Shown here in pieces: positions 1-5,171 of a DNA stretch of 5,171 nucleotides. The notes under the pieces were generated by a model, which saw only the letters and a list, made by a program, of their open reading frames with translations, made no database searches and was not told the DNA's origin. A program made the position numbers and the translations under genes. Where the stretch lies: contig DAISYG010000107.1 of assembly GCA_036825435.1 (NCBI GenBank), positions 1 through 5,171 of the forward strand. The letters run 5' to 3'. The DNA comes from UBA931 sp036825435 (GTDB taxonomy: Bacteria; Pseudomonadota; Gammaproteobacteria; Burkholderiales; Casimicrobiaceae). Numbering within the stretch: the stretch's first letter is position 1; each line of letters starts with the position of its first letter.

Positions 1-4
1 ACAG

Positions 5-38
5 AACCGGACGCCAAAACAGGCGTCCGGTTTTTTTT
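5..38 (+). terminator. Intrinsic terminator upstream of the DAHP synthase gene
   Basis: A perfect 11-bp GC-rich stem (AACCGGACGCC at 5-15 pairs with GGCGTCCGGTT at 22-32) closes a 6-base AAAACA loop region (16-21) and runs into eight consecutive T residues (31-38). This is a textbook rho-independent terminator on the plus strand. The upstream gene it would serve lies outside the window. Only 33 bases separate the T tract from the DAHP synthase start, too few for a full promoter, so it could instead be an attenuator in that gene's own leader. Confidence 0.92.
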
Positions 39-59
39 AGAATCAGGATTTCAACCATG

Positions 60-64
60 AGGAG
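60..64 (+). promoter_or_regulatory. Ribosome binding site that decides the DAHP synthase start
   Basis: AGGAG at 60-64 lies 7 bases before the ATG at 72, an ideal Shine-Dalgarno match. The alternative in-frame ATG at 57 has only a weaker AGGA (45-48) and would place five extra residues (MRSSK) before the family's usual MII-V-M type N-terminus. The site therefore supports 72 as the start. Confidence 0.75.
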
Positions 65-71
65 CAGCAAA

Positions 72-1124
72 ATGATTATCGTGATGGCACCTAACGCACG
101 CGAAGAAGATATCGCCAACGTCGAGGCAAAAATTCGAGAGAGTGGGCTGGACGTTCACCTCTCACGAGGAACTGAGCGCACATTGATCGGCGCGGTTGGT
201 GACGAACGCAAACTGGACCCCAAAATCTTTGAAATCCTGCCCGGCGTCGAACGTTCGCTGCACATTCTGAAACCGTACAAACTCGTCGCCCGCGAGTGGC
301 ACCGTGAAAATACCACCATCGACATCGGCGGCAACGTGATCGGCGGCAACGAGGTTCAGGTGATCGCCGGGCCGTGCTCGGTGGAAACCGATGAGCAAAT
401 GGCAAAAGCCGCAGCAGCGGTGACCGAAGCAGGCGCGCGATTGATGCGTGGTGGTGCGTTCAAACCGCGTACCAGCCCGTATTCTTTCCAGGGCAAGGGC
501 GTTGAGGGGCTGACGATGCTGAAAAATGCGGCCGCACCGATGCATTTGCCCATCGTGACCGAACTGATGGATGTGCGCATGCTCGACACCTTCCTCGAAC
601 ATGGTGTGGATGTGATCCAGATCGGCGCGCGCAACATGCAGAATTTCGATTTGCTCAAGGAAGTGGGACGCGTTGATGTGCCGGTGATTCTCAAACGCGG
701 CCTGAGCGCCACCATCAGCGAATGGTTGATGGCGGCAGAATACATTGCCGCAGGTGGCAACCTCAAAATCATCTTCTGTGAGCGGGGCATCCGCACCTTT
801 GAGACAGCGTACCGCAATGTGCTCGATGTCACGGCGATACCGGTTCTGAAACGTGAAACCCACCTGCCGGTGATTGCCGATCCGTCGCACGCGGGTGGCA
901 AGGCGTGGATGGTGCCCGCGCTGTCGTGTGCCGCGATTGCCGCTGGTGCGGACGGTCTGTTGATCGAAGTACACCCGTCACCGCTGGATGCGTGGTGCGA
1001 TGCTGATCAGGCGCTGTCCCCCGCTGAATTTTCCTCGCTGATGAAAACCTTGTCTGCGATTTGCACCGCCGTTGGTCGCAAACTGCCGGAACCAAAACCG
1101 ATGGAAACTCAACGATCGGCTTGA
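72..1124 (+). CDS. aroF: 3-deoxy-7-phosphoheptulonate (DAHP) synthase, class I-beta with N-terminal ferredoxin-like domain
   Basis: The enzyme condenses phosphoenolpyruvate with erythrose 4-phosphate to DAHP, the first step of the shikimate pathway to aromatic amino acids, in the cytoplasm. The 350-residue product matches the Thermotoga maritima type in length and order: a ferredoxin-like, ACT-like regulatory domain (about residues 1-75, starting MIIVMAP), a linker containing LKPYKLV-RE, then the TIM barrel. Visible active-site motifs are GPCSVE (100-105, metal ligand Cys102), KPRTSPYSFQG (131-141), QIGARNMQNF (183-192), CERGIRTFE (236-244), DPSHAGG (270-276, His273), IEVHP (298-302, Glu299) and Asp310. 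Cys, His, Glu and Asp form the family's metal site, so the enzyme should be active. In this family the N-terminal domain gives feedback inhibition by aromatic amino acids; that is inferred here. The start at 72 is preferred over 57 because of its Shine-Dalgarno site and the family N-terminus. The gene follows a terminator and converges on the AbiJ-like gene, so it looks monocistronic. The symbol is family-level; aroA/aroG are also used. Confidence 0.95.
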   Translation: MIIVMAPNAREEDIANVEAKIRESGLDVHLSRGTERTLIGAVGDERKLDPKIFEILPGVERSLHILKPYKLVAREWHRENTTIDIGGNVIGGNEVQVIAGPCSVETDEQMAKAAAAVTEAGARLMRGGAFKPRTSPYSFQGKGVEGLTMLKNAAAPMHLPIVTELMDVRMLDTFLEHGVDVIQIGARNMQNFDLLKEVGRVDVPVILKRGLSATISEWLMAAEYIAAGGNLKIIFCERGIRTFETAYRNVLDVTAIPVLKRETHLPVIADPSHAGGKAWMVPALSCAAIAAGADGLLIEVHPSPLDAWCDADQALSPAEFSSLMKTLSAICTAVGRKLPEPKPMETQRSA

Positions 1125-1175
1125 CGATATTTTGCTGTGACGATCACATCAATGATTAATTAGCGCAATGTGTTT

Positions 1176-1997
1176 TTACGGTTGATATTTTTGCTTTAAA
1201 TAGGATACGAAAGCAGAACAGGCAACAAGCATGAATTTTGCCTCTGCGTAGCTGACAGGAGAAGAGTCATCAGTGAGAGCGTGGCGAATGCCAGCTTCAT
1301 CGCTGGTGTATCCATAAAGAGCGGAAAGCCCGCTCTTTAGACTGGGGTGTAAATCAGAAATACCTCTTAAAGAATCGGGTAATGTATTCTTTCCCGTTAT
1401 AGTTCGGCAAATTGACTCAACAGCAGAAATAGATTCTTTAATAGAGTTTCTATAATCTTTAGACTCTTTGTCGCTCAGCATTTCTAAAGAGGTGTTTAAA
1501 TGTTCCTTAACAGGATCATCTGAAATTTTAAGGGCATCTTCGATGGCATCGATTTCTATTTGATCGGTGATTTCAATAATTTTGTTTTCAACAAGCCTAT
1601 ATGCTGAATTATGTTTTTCAAGCTCATTATTTATGGTTATTTTATTGTCTTCTGATAATAAACTGCTCGGGTCATTTACTATTGCCTCGATAAAATCATA
1701 GACTTTAAACCATTCGAGATCAAAGAATTGATCTTTTAATATATCATACCCAGTATTTCCTGATCTAAACTGTGCATTGAATTTAGGAAGATGATCATAA
1801 TCATAGTTGAAAAAATGAAACCATAATCGCGCGACAAGGTCATCTATTTTTTCTTTATAAATATATTGAGGATAATTTTTCCAAATGAATATATTGAGAA
1901 GGTTCCATAGTTTTATACGCAAGTCACTATCCATAGATTCGCGTTGAAATGCTTGTTTTAATGGACTATGACCATGTCTCTGCGAAAATGAAAGCAT
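1176..1997 (-). CDS. AbiJ-NTD4 domain protein, putative abortive-infection (anti-phage) protein
   Basis: I recognise this 273-residue product as an AbiJ-NTD4-type protein, a family named after an N-terminal region of the lactococcal abortive-infection protein AbiJ. Family-like segments occur in order: FSQRHGHSPLK (4-14), ESMDSDLRIKLWN (20-32), EWFKVYDFIEA (95-105), AYRLVENKIIEIT (132-144), YRNSIKESISAVESICR (182-198), LHPSLKSGLSALYGYTSDE (216-234), GIRHALTD (236-243) and EAKFMLVACSAFVSYL (252-267). The C-terminal part resembles HEPN-type helical regions, but I see no clear RxxxxH nuclease motif. There is no signal peptide or membrane segment, so it should be cytosolic. I start at the ATG at 1997 because the homology begins there (MLSFSQRHG); a longer in-frame reading would pass through the upstream terminator. 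There is no Shine-Dalgarno site, only a U-rich leader. The gene is strikingly AT-rich compared with both neighbours, suggesting horizontal transfer. A TATCAT at 2025-2030 is the only -10-like element and lacks a good -35. The defence role is inferred from the family name and composition. Confidence 0.8.
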   Translation of the reverse strand: MLSFSQRHGHSPLKQAFQRESMDSDLRIKLWNLLNIFIWKNYPQYIYKEKIDDLVARLWFHFFNYDYDHLPKFNAQFRSGNTGYDILKDQFFDLEWFKVYDFIEAIVNDPSSLLSEDNKITINNELEKHNSAYRLVENKIIEITDQIEIDAIEDALKISDDPVKEHLNTSLEMLSDKESKDYRNSIKESISAVESICRTITGKNTLPDSLRGISDLHPSLKSGLSALYGYTSDEAGIRHALTDDSSPVSYAEAKFMLVACSAFVSYLKQKYQP

Positions 1998-2034
1998 AAA
2001 AATTAAAAAAACGAGTGTTGAACAATGATATATA

Positions 2035-2070
2035 AAAAAGCGCAAAATCATTATTGATTTTGCGCTTTTT
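2035..2070 (-). terminator. Bidirectional terminator between the EF-G paralogue and the AbiJ-like gene
   Basis: A perfect 16-bp inverted repeat (AAAAAGCGCAAAATCA at 2035-2050, TGATTTTGCGCTTTTT at 2055-2070) closes a TTAT loop (2051-2054). Read on the minus strand, it starts 12 bases after the EF-G paralogue's stop codon and ends in a run of six T residues, so it terminates that gene. The A and T runs on both sides would also let it act on plus-strand transcription. It separates the EF-G paralogue from the AbiJ-like gene, which therefore needs its own promoter or readthrough. Confidence 0.9.
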
Positions 2071-2082
2071 CTTATTAAGGCA

Positions 2083-4137
2083 TCAATCTTCTTCTTGCTT
2101 CCGGGTTTTTTGGAATTCGTCGGACAGTTTCTGCTGCAACGCATGCGGTGCAGGTTCGTAGTGCGATAACGTCATCGTCCATGCGCCATGTCCTGACGTA
2201 ATGGCCTTGATGCGCGCTGCGTAACCTTCCAACTCCGTGAGTGGCGCGATGCCTTCAATCACCAGCGCGCCCGAACGCATGGTCTGCGTGCCCGTGACCT
2301 GGCCACGGCGACTGGAAAGGTCGCCGGTGATGTCGCCCATGTTTTCGGCGGGGCTGTTGATTTGCAGTTTGACGATCGGCTCAAGCACGATTGGTGTAGC
2401 TTTGTTGATGGCGTCGAGAAACGCTTTGCGCCCAGCGGTGATGAAAGCGATTTCCTTGGAATCGACCGCGTGGTGTTTGCCGTCGTATACGATCACGCGC
2501 ACGTCCTGAAACGGGAAACCCGCCGTTGGCCCGGTCACAAGCACTTGTTCAATACCTTTTTTCACGGCAGGAATGAATTGCGTCGGGATTGTGCCGCCTT
2601 TAACCTCATCGACAAATTCAAAACCCGCGCCGCGTGGTAGCGGTTCGATGCGCAAGAAGACTTCACCGAACTGTCCCGCGCCACCGCTCTGTTTTTTGTG
2701 ACGATGGTGACCTTCAGCTTTACCGGCGATGGTTTCGCGGAAGGGAATACGCGGCGGGCGCGTTTCGACTTCGAGTTTATATACGCTGCTCATGCGCTCC
2801 AGTACCGAGCGCAGATGCAATTCGCCCAGACCGCGCAATACGGTTTCATTTAGTGTCGCGTCGTTTTCGAGTGCGAGCGTCGGGTCTTCGGCGACCATTT
2901 TGCCAAGCACTTCGGAAAGTCGTTGTTCGTCGCCGCGTTTGCTCGGCGAGATGGCAACGCCGTGCATCGGCGCGGGGAATTCCGAAGCTTTCATGTGGAT
3001 GTGGTCTTCGTCGTGCGAATCGTGCAGCACGCTGTCGAACATGATTTCATCAACTTTGGATACGGCGGCGATATCGCCGGGGACAACACTATTCACCTCA
3101 ATGAATTTCGCACCCTGCATTAAAAACAAATGACCGACTTTGAACGGCTTGCGTCCGTCACCAACGTAAAGCTGGGAATCTTTGCGGATCGTACCTTGAT
3201 GTACGCGGAAGGAGCTGACCTTGCCAACGAACGGGTCGATCTGGATTTTGAATACGTGCGCGATCGCGTGCGCGTTCGGGTCCTGGTTCGGATAAAAAGC
3301 TTCGGCGCTTTCTTCTTCGCCGCGATAACATGGCGCAGGGTTTCCTTCGGTAGGGTTGGGTAATAGCTTTTCGGCAATATCGAGAAACTCTTTGATGCCG
3401 ACATTGTTCTTTGCCGAGGTAAAACAAATCGGAATGAGGTGGCCTTCGCGTAGCGCGCGCTCGAACGGTTCATGCAATTGTTCGGGAGCGATGTCTTCGC
3501 CGTGCTCAAGATATTGTGCCATCAGGTCTTCATCGACTTCGACGACTTGATCAATTAGCGCTTGGTGCGCCTCTTCGACCGACATGAAATCGGATTCACC
3601 GGACGGATTGAAAAAACAATCGACAACCTGTGTGCCGTTGGCGGCAGGCAGGTTGATCGGCAGACATTCCTTGCCAAACGTTTCGCGGATTGTTTCGACG
3701 AGAGCGGGCAAGTCGATATTTTCTGCGTCGATTTTGTTGATGACAATGAGACGGCACAGTTGACGCTTATTCGCCCAGTTCATCATCCGCGATGTGATCA
3801 TTTCGATGCCCGCTGCGGCGTTCACAACCACGACGGCGGTTTCAACGGCGTCAAGCGCGCCGATTGCCTGACCGATAAAGTCGGGATAACCGGGGGTGTC
3901 GATGATGTGAATGCGGGTGTTGTTGTAGTCAGCGTGGAGCAGGGAAGCGTGGAGGGAATGCTGGTAACTCTTTTCCAGAGGGTCGTAATCCGAAACGGTG
4001 GTGCCTTTTTCAACGGCGCCGGCGTTTTGAATGACGCCGGTTTCCAAGAGGATTGCTTCGGATAAAGTCGTTTTCCCGGCGCTTCCGTGACCGACAAGGG
4101 CAAGGGTGCGGATGTTTTCAGTGGTGTATTGCGTCAT
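2083..4137 (-). CDS. fusA2: Elongation factor G-like translational GTPase (EF-G paralogue)
   Basis: This 684-residue protein has the five-domain EF-G layout: GTPase domain (about 1-270), domain II (about 285-380), domain III (about 385-460, with RGLGELHL at 435-442), domain IV (about 463-585, with KKQSGGAGQFGEV at 481-493 and DGKHHAVDS at 552-560) and domain V (about 586-660, LEPIVK and MGDITGDLSSRRG). EF-G drives translocation and, with RRF, ribosome recycling in the cytosol. It is a paralogue, not the main EF-G: no rpsL, rpsG or tuf lies nearby, the P-loop is GHGSAGKT (16-23) instead of AHIDAGKT, switch I has YQHSL (58-62) where housekeeping EF-G has RGITI, and G3 reads DTPGYPDF (80-87), with Tyr84 at the usual catalytic His. 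G4 is NKID (134-137), G5 TSAK (240-243). A His/Asp-rich stretch, HDSHDEDHIH, lies at 372-381. The ATG at 4137 has GGGAG five bases upstream. Its exact role is unknown; a tetracycline ribosomal-protection protein is less likely. The symbol is conventional for second EF-G genes. Confidence 0.9.
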   Translation of the reverse strand: MTQYTTENIRTLALVGHGSAGKTTLSEAILLETGVIQNAGAVEKGTTVSDYDPLEKSYQHSLHASLLHADYNNTRIHIIDTPGYPDFIGQAIGALDAVETAVVVVNAAAGIEMITSRMMNWANKRQLCRLIVINKIDAENIDLPALVETIRETFGKECLPINLPAANGTQVVDCFFNPSGESDFMSVEEAHQALIDQVVEVDEDLMAQYLEHGEDIAPEQLHEPFERALREGHLIPICFTSAKNNVGIKEFLDIAEKLLPNPTEGNPAPCYRGEEESAEAFYPNQDPNAHAIAHVFKIQIDPFVGKVSSFRVHQGTIRKDSQLYVGDGRKPFKVGHLFLMQGAKFIEVNSVVPGDIAAVSKVDEIMFDSVLHDSHDEDHIHMKASEFPAPMHGVAISPSKRGDEQRLSEVLGKMVAEDPTLALENDATLNETVLRGLGELHLRSVLERMSSVYKLEVETRPPRIPFRETIAGKAEGHHRHKKQSGGAGQFGEVFLRIEPLPRGAGFEFVDEVKGGTIPTQFIPAVKKGIEQVLVTGPTAGFPFQDVRVIVYDGKHHAVDSKEIAFITAGRKAFLDAINKATPIVLEPIVKLQINSPAENMGDITGDLSSRRGQVTGTQTMRSGALVIEGIAPLTELEGYAARIKAITSGHGAWTMTLSHYEPAPHALQQKLSDEFQKTRKQEED

Positions 4138-4142
4138 AAGTA

Positions 4143-4147
4143 CTCCC
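4143..4147 (-). promoter_or_regulatory. Ribosome binding site of the EF-G paralogue
   Basis: On the minus strand GGGAG lies five bases upstream of the ATG at 4137. It fixes that codon as the start, although the reading frame stays open upstream to 4302; the upstream part has no EF-G similarity. Confidence 0.75.
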
Positions 4148-4193
4148 GTTTTCGAATCAAAAAAACAAAGTCCCAAAGACTGCACTGCCGTCG

Positions 4194-4223
4194 AATGTAC
4201 ATCGGAAACGGTTTCTTTGCCAG
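4194..4223 (-). promoter_or_regulatory. Candidate promoter for the EF-G paralogue
   Basis: On the minus strand CTGGCA (4218-4223) and TACATT (4194-4199) are separated by 18 bases, each matching four of six sigma-70 consensus positions. The position would give a leader of roughly 50 bases before the ATG at 4137. It is the best candidate I found in the upstream region, but it is weak. Confidence 0.3.
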
Positions 4224-4255
4224 TCCGTGAGGACAAAAGAAAACGGGAAAAGAAG

Positions 4256-4266
4256 GTTGCTTGATA
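4256..4266. repeat. 11-bp direct repeat, copy 1
   Basis: GTTGCTTGATA here recurs exactly at 4316-4326, 60 bases away. The two copies flank the hairpin at 4283-4313. This copy is on the EF-G side; the other sits where the DUF711-like homology stops, so the pair may mark a rearrangement junction. Confidence 0.6.
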
Positions 4267-4282
4267 TGGCTTAAGGAACTGC

Positions 4283-4313
4283 GAAAAGAACGAGTTATTC
4301 ACTCGTTCTTTTC
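4283..4313 (-). terminator. Terminator-like hairpin downstream of tehB and the DUF711 remnant
   Basis: A perfect 13-bp inverted repeat (GAAAAGAACGAGT at 4283-4295, ACTCGTTCTTTTC at 4301-4313) closes a TATTC loop. The A-rich outer stem on one side and TTCTTTT on the other give a terminator-like shape in both directions, though the T run is interrupted by a C. Its likely job is to end minus-strand transcription from tehB and the former DUF711 gene before the EF-G promoter region. Confidence 0.65.
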
Positions 4314-4315
4314 AT

Positions 4316-4326
4316 GTTGCTTGATA
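4316..4326. repeat. 11-bp direct repeat, copy 2
   Basis: Second exact copy of GTTGCTTGATA (first at 4256-4266). It overlaps the last codon of recognisable DUF711-like homology (Leu at 4325-4327), which fits a deletion or duplication endpoint, although an 11-bp match alone is modest evidence. Confidence 0.6.
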
Positions 4327-4434
4327 GTCCATCGAATTCCACCGCATCGCCGACATTCATGCCCGGGCGGGGATGATGCGGGTGGCGGCGGTTTCACCGT
4401 TGATCGCGCTGATTGCGGTTTCGTCGATAGGGAG
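4325..4434 (-). pseudogene. Remnant of a DUF711/UPF0210 family gene (C-terminal fragment, frameshifted)
   Basis: No intact gene lies between tehB and the EF-G paralogue, but the minus strand holds two adjacent frames that together read like the C-terminal region of DUF711/UPF0210 proteins. One frame (4434-4366) gives DETAISAINGETAATRIIPA, matching the family pattern D-E-x-A-I-x-x-I-N-x-x-T-x-x-R-x-I-P-A. The next (4366-4325) gives PGMNVGDAVEFDGL, matching the following PG-x-x-VGD-x-VEF-x-GL stretch. The join requires only one missing base near 4366. A shorter possible piece, MTAISDDS (4454-4431), may be the preceding family segment after an internal deletion. Family proteins are about 450 residues long, so nearly all of the gene is gone, including its last part. 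The composition is GC-rich like the resident genes. The assignment is from remembered family patterns, not from an alignment. Confidence 0.6.
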
Positions 4435-4461
4435 TCATCGGATATCGCGGTCATTGACTCT

Positions 4462-5091
4462 TTACGGTTTACGCGCCAGCATGGTGGCGAAACGCATTTT
4501 TATCCGATTGCCTTGCTCATCGACACGGTGCAACTCACCCGGATTTTCATTGTATTTGACTATCTCCCAATCCTGATAATAGTTTTTGAGTTCCCCGGGT
4601 TTGAATGTGAAGGGAAACGGAAGCGTGCAGGGATAATCATCCGTATTCATTGCGGAAACAATCAGATTGTACCCACCTGATACCGTGCTTTTTTGCATGT
4701 TGTCAATAATCATGGGGATACGCTGAGGTTGCAGGAACATCAAGACCACAGTTGAAAGAATCCAGTCGTAATGCTTGTTGATTGTAGCTTCATTGATGTC
4801 ATAGACCTGAGTCTGAATCCGGGTAAGCTGCTCAAGATCAATGATTTCATCCAGATTGGAAATGCTGTTGATTTTATTATCGTATGCGCTGACATCGAAC
4901 CCCAACAAATTCAAATACAAGGAATTACGTCCTGAGCCGCAACCCAGATCAAGTACACGTCCTACGGGGATGCTTTGGGCCGCTTCAATGACTTCGGAGT
5001 GGGTGCGGGTCAGTTCATATTTATTGGTGTAGTAATCCTGAGCTTCACAGTAGAAAGCAAGCTGGCATTGTATGTCATCAGAGAAAGACAC
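4462..5091 (-). CDS. tehB: TehB-type SAM-dependent methyltransferase (tellurite resistance), 5'-truncated by an IS element
   Basis: TehB uses S-adenosylmethionine to methylate and detoxify tellurite (and selenium oxyanions) in the cytoplasm. The 209-residue reading frame carries the full methyltransferase domain: YYTNKYELTRTHSEV (20-34), SAM-binding motif I VLDLGCGSGRNSLYL (46-60), acidic loop YDNKINSI (70-77), YDWILSTVVLMFL (108-120), GGYNLIVSAMNTDDYPC (139-155), and the family C-terminus GELHR..DEQGNRIKMRFATMLARKP (185-209). Upstream of the first possible start, a GTG at 5091, homology continues in frame to 5118 (IEPQQWHKI, then FSDD), the end of the N-terminal DUF1971-type domain seen in long, Haemophilus-type TehB proteins of nearly 290 residues. 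That domain is cut off exactly where the IS3-like end begins. The GTG has no convincing Shine-Dalgarno site, so the fragment may be silent. A short form without DUF1971 does exist in E. coli (197 residues), so residual activity is possible if it is expressed. Identity is sure; function is doubtful. Confidence 0.88.
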   Translation of the reverse strand: MSFSDDIQCQLAFYCEAQDYYTNKYELTRTHSEVIEAAQSIPVGRVLDLGCGSGRNSLYLNLLGFDVSAYDNKINSISNLDEIIDLEQLTRIQTQVYDINEATINKHYDWILSTVVLMFLQPQRIPMIIDNMQKSTVSGGYNLIVSAMNTDDYPCTLPFPFTFKPGELKNYYQDWEIVKYNENPGELHRVDEQGNRIKMRFATMLARKP

Positions 5092-5118
5092 GATCTTGTG
5101 CCACTGTTGCGGCTCAAT

Positions 5119-5171
5119 TGAACCGCCCCGGGTTTCTCGGAGGCTCCACCTTTTGAGAGAATGGAGCTTAT
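5119..5171 (+). mobile_element. Left end of an IS3-family insertion sequence (runs off the window)
   Basis: From 5119 the sequence TGAACCGCCCCGGGTTTCTC begins with the TG dinucleotide and closely resembles the terminal inverted repeat of one IS3-family group (TGAACCGCCCCGG...). The insertion point is independently marked by the abrupt loss of TehB similarity at 5118. Inside the element, GGAG (5163-5166) is followed by CTTAT at the very end of the window; one more G would give an ATG three bases after the GGAG, as expected for the IS3 orfA start. The transposase genes and the other end lie outside the window. The family is assigned from the terminal sequence alone. Confidence 0.7.

Noticed and set aside
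162..974. Long open frame (270 codons) antisense to DAHP synthase
   Set aside because: The plus-strand gene is certain from its catalytic motifs. The antisense product is rich in Arg and His with no recognisable domain, typical of a shadow frame in GC-rich coding DNA.
1125..1175. Possible terminator between the convergent DAHP synthase and AbiJ-like genes
   Set aside because: Only a 5-bp CACAT/ATGTG pairing (1145-1149 with 1168-1172) with an 18-base loop precedes the T run at 1173-1177; this is too weak to call.
1147..2087. 7-bp direct repeats CATCAAT at 1147-1153 and 2081-2087 flanking the AbiJ-like gene, as possible insertion target duplication
   Set aside because: A 7-bp AT-rich match is expected by chance at this distance, and the second copy is inside the EF-G stop region beyond the terminator, so it does not fit an insertion boundary.
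1998..2144. In-frame extension of the AbiJ-like ORF up to 2144, including a hydrophobic stretch resembling a membrane anchor
   Set aside because: It runs through the EF-G terminator hairpin and into the EF-G coding end, has no ribosome site, and family members begin at the FSQRHG-type motif. The hydrophobicity comes from T-rich DNA.
3562..4065. Long plus-strand open frame opposite the EF-G GTPase domain
   Set aside because: It is an antisense shadow of a well-recognised coding region, with no Shine-Dalgarno site or domain.
4138..4302. 55-residue N-terminal extension of the EF-G paralogue
   Set aside because: It has no EF-G similarity, passes through the candidate promoter and the hairpin at 4283-4313, and the ATG at 4137 has a good Shine-Dalgarno site.
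4261..4680. Plus-strand open frame across the gap and the 3' part of tehB
   Set aside because: It overlaps the hairpin and the clearly minus-strand tehB, and its translation resembles no protein I know.

Overview
The window looks like chromosomal DNA of a proteobacterium, probably a gamma- or betaproteobacterium. This rests on the type of EF-G paralogue, the TehB form and the moderately GC-rich core genes; the species cannot be told from the sequence. Core genes sit next to accessory and decaying DNA.

Layout from left to right. A strong intrinsic terminator (5-38) comes just before a plus-strand gene for a Thermotoga-type (class I-beta) DAHP synthase (72-1124), the entry enzyme of the shikimate pathway. 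Facing it is a conspicuously AT-rich minus-strand gene (1176-1997) for an AbiJ-NTD4-type protein, a family linked to abortive phage infection. A perfect 16-bp terminator hairpin (2035-2070) separates it from a minus-strand EF-G paralogue (2083-4137) whose GTPase motifs differ from those of housekeeping EF-G.

The 324-base gap upstream of the EF-G paralogue (4138-4461) holds its leader with a weak candidate promoter, an 11-bp direct repeat flanking a 13-bp terminator-like hairpin, and a frameshifted remnant that I read as the C-terminal part of a DUF711/UPF0210 gene. Next is the methyltransferase part of tehB (tellurite resistance). Its N-terminal DUF1971-type half is cut off in the middle of a recognisable motif at 5118/5119 by what looks like the left end of an IS3-family insertion sequence, which runs out of the window at 5171 just at the probable orfA start codon.

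The genes do not form one pathway. From 1176 to 5118 everything lies on the minus strand, but terminator-like hairpins split it into separate units: tehB plus the DUF711 remnant, the EF-G paralogue, and the AbiJ-like gene. The picture is a plastic locus: one acquired defence-type gene, one decayed gene and one gene disrupted by an IS, between conserved metabolic and translation genes. I found no tRNA, rRNA or CRISPR array, and no clear sign of a wholly new multi-gene system. The best candidate for unusual biology is the AbiJ-NTD4 gene behind the EF-G paralogue.
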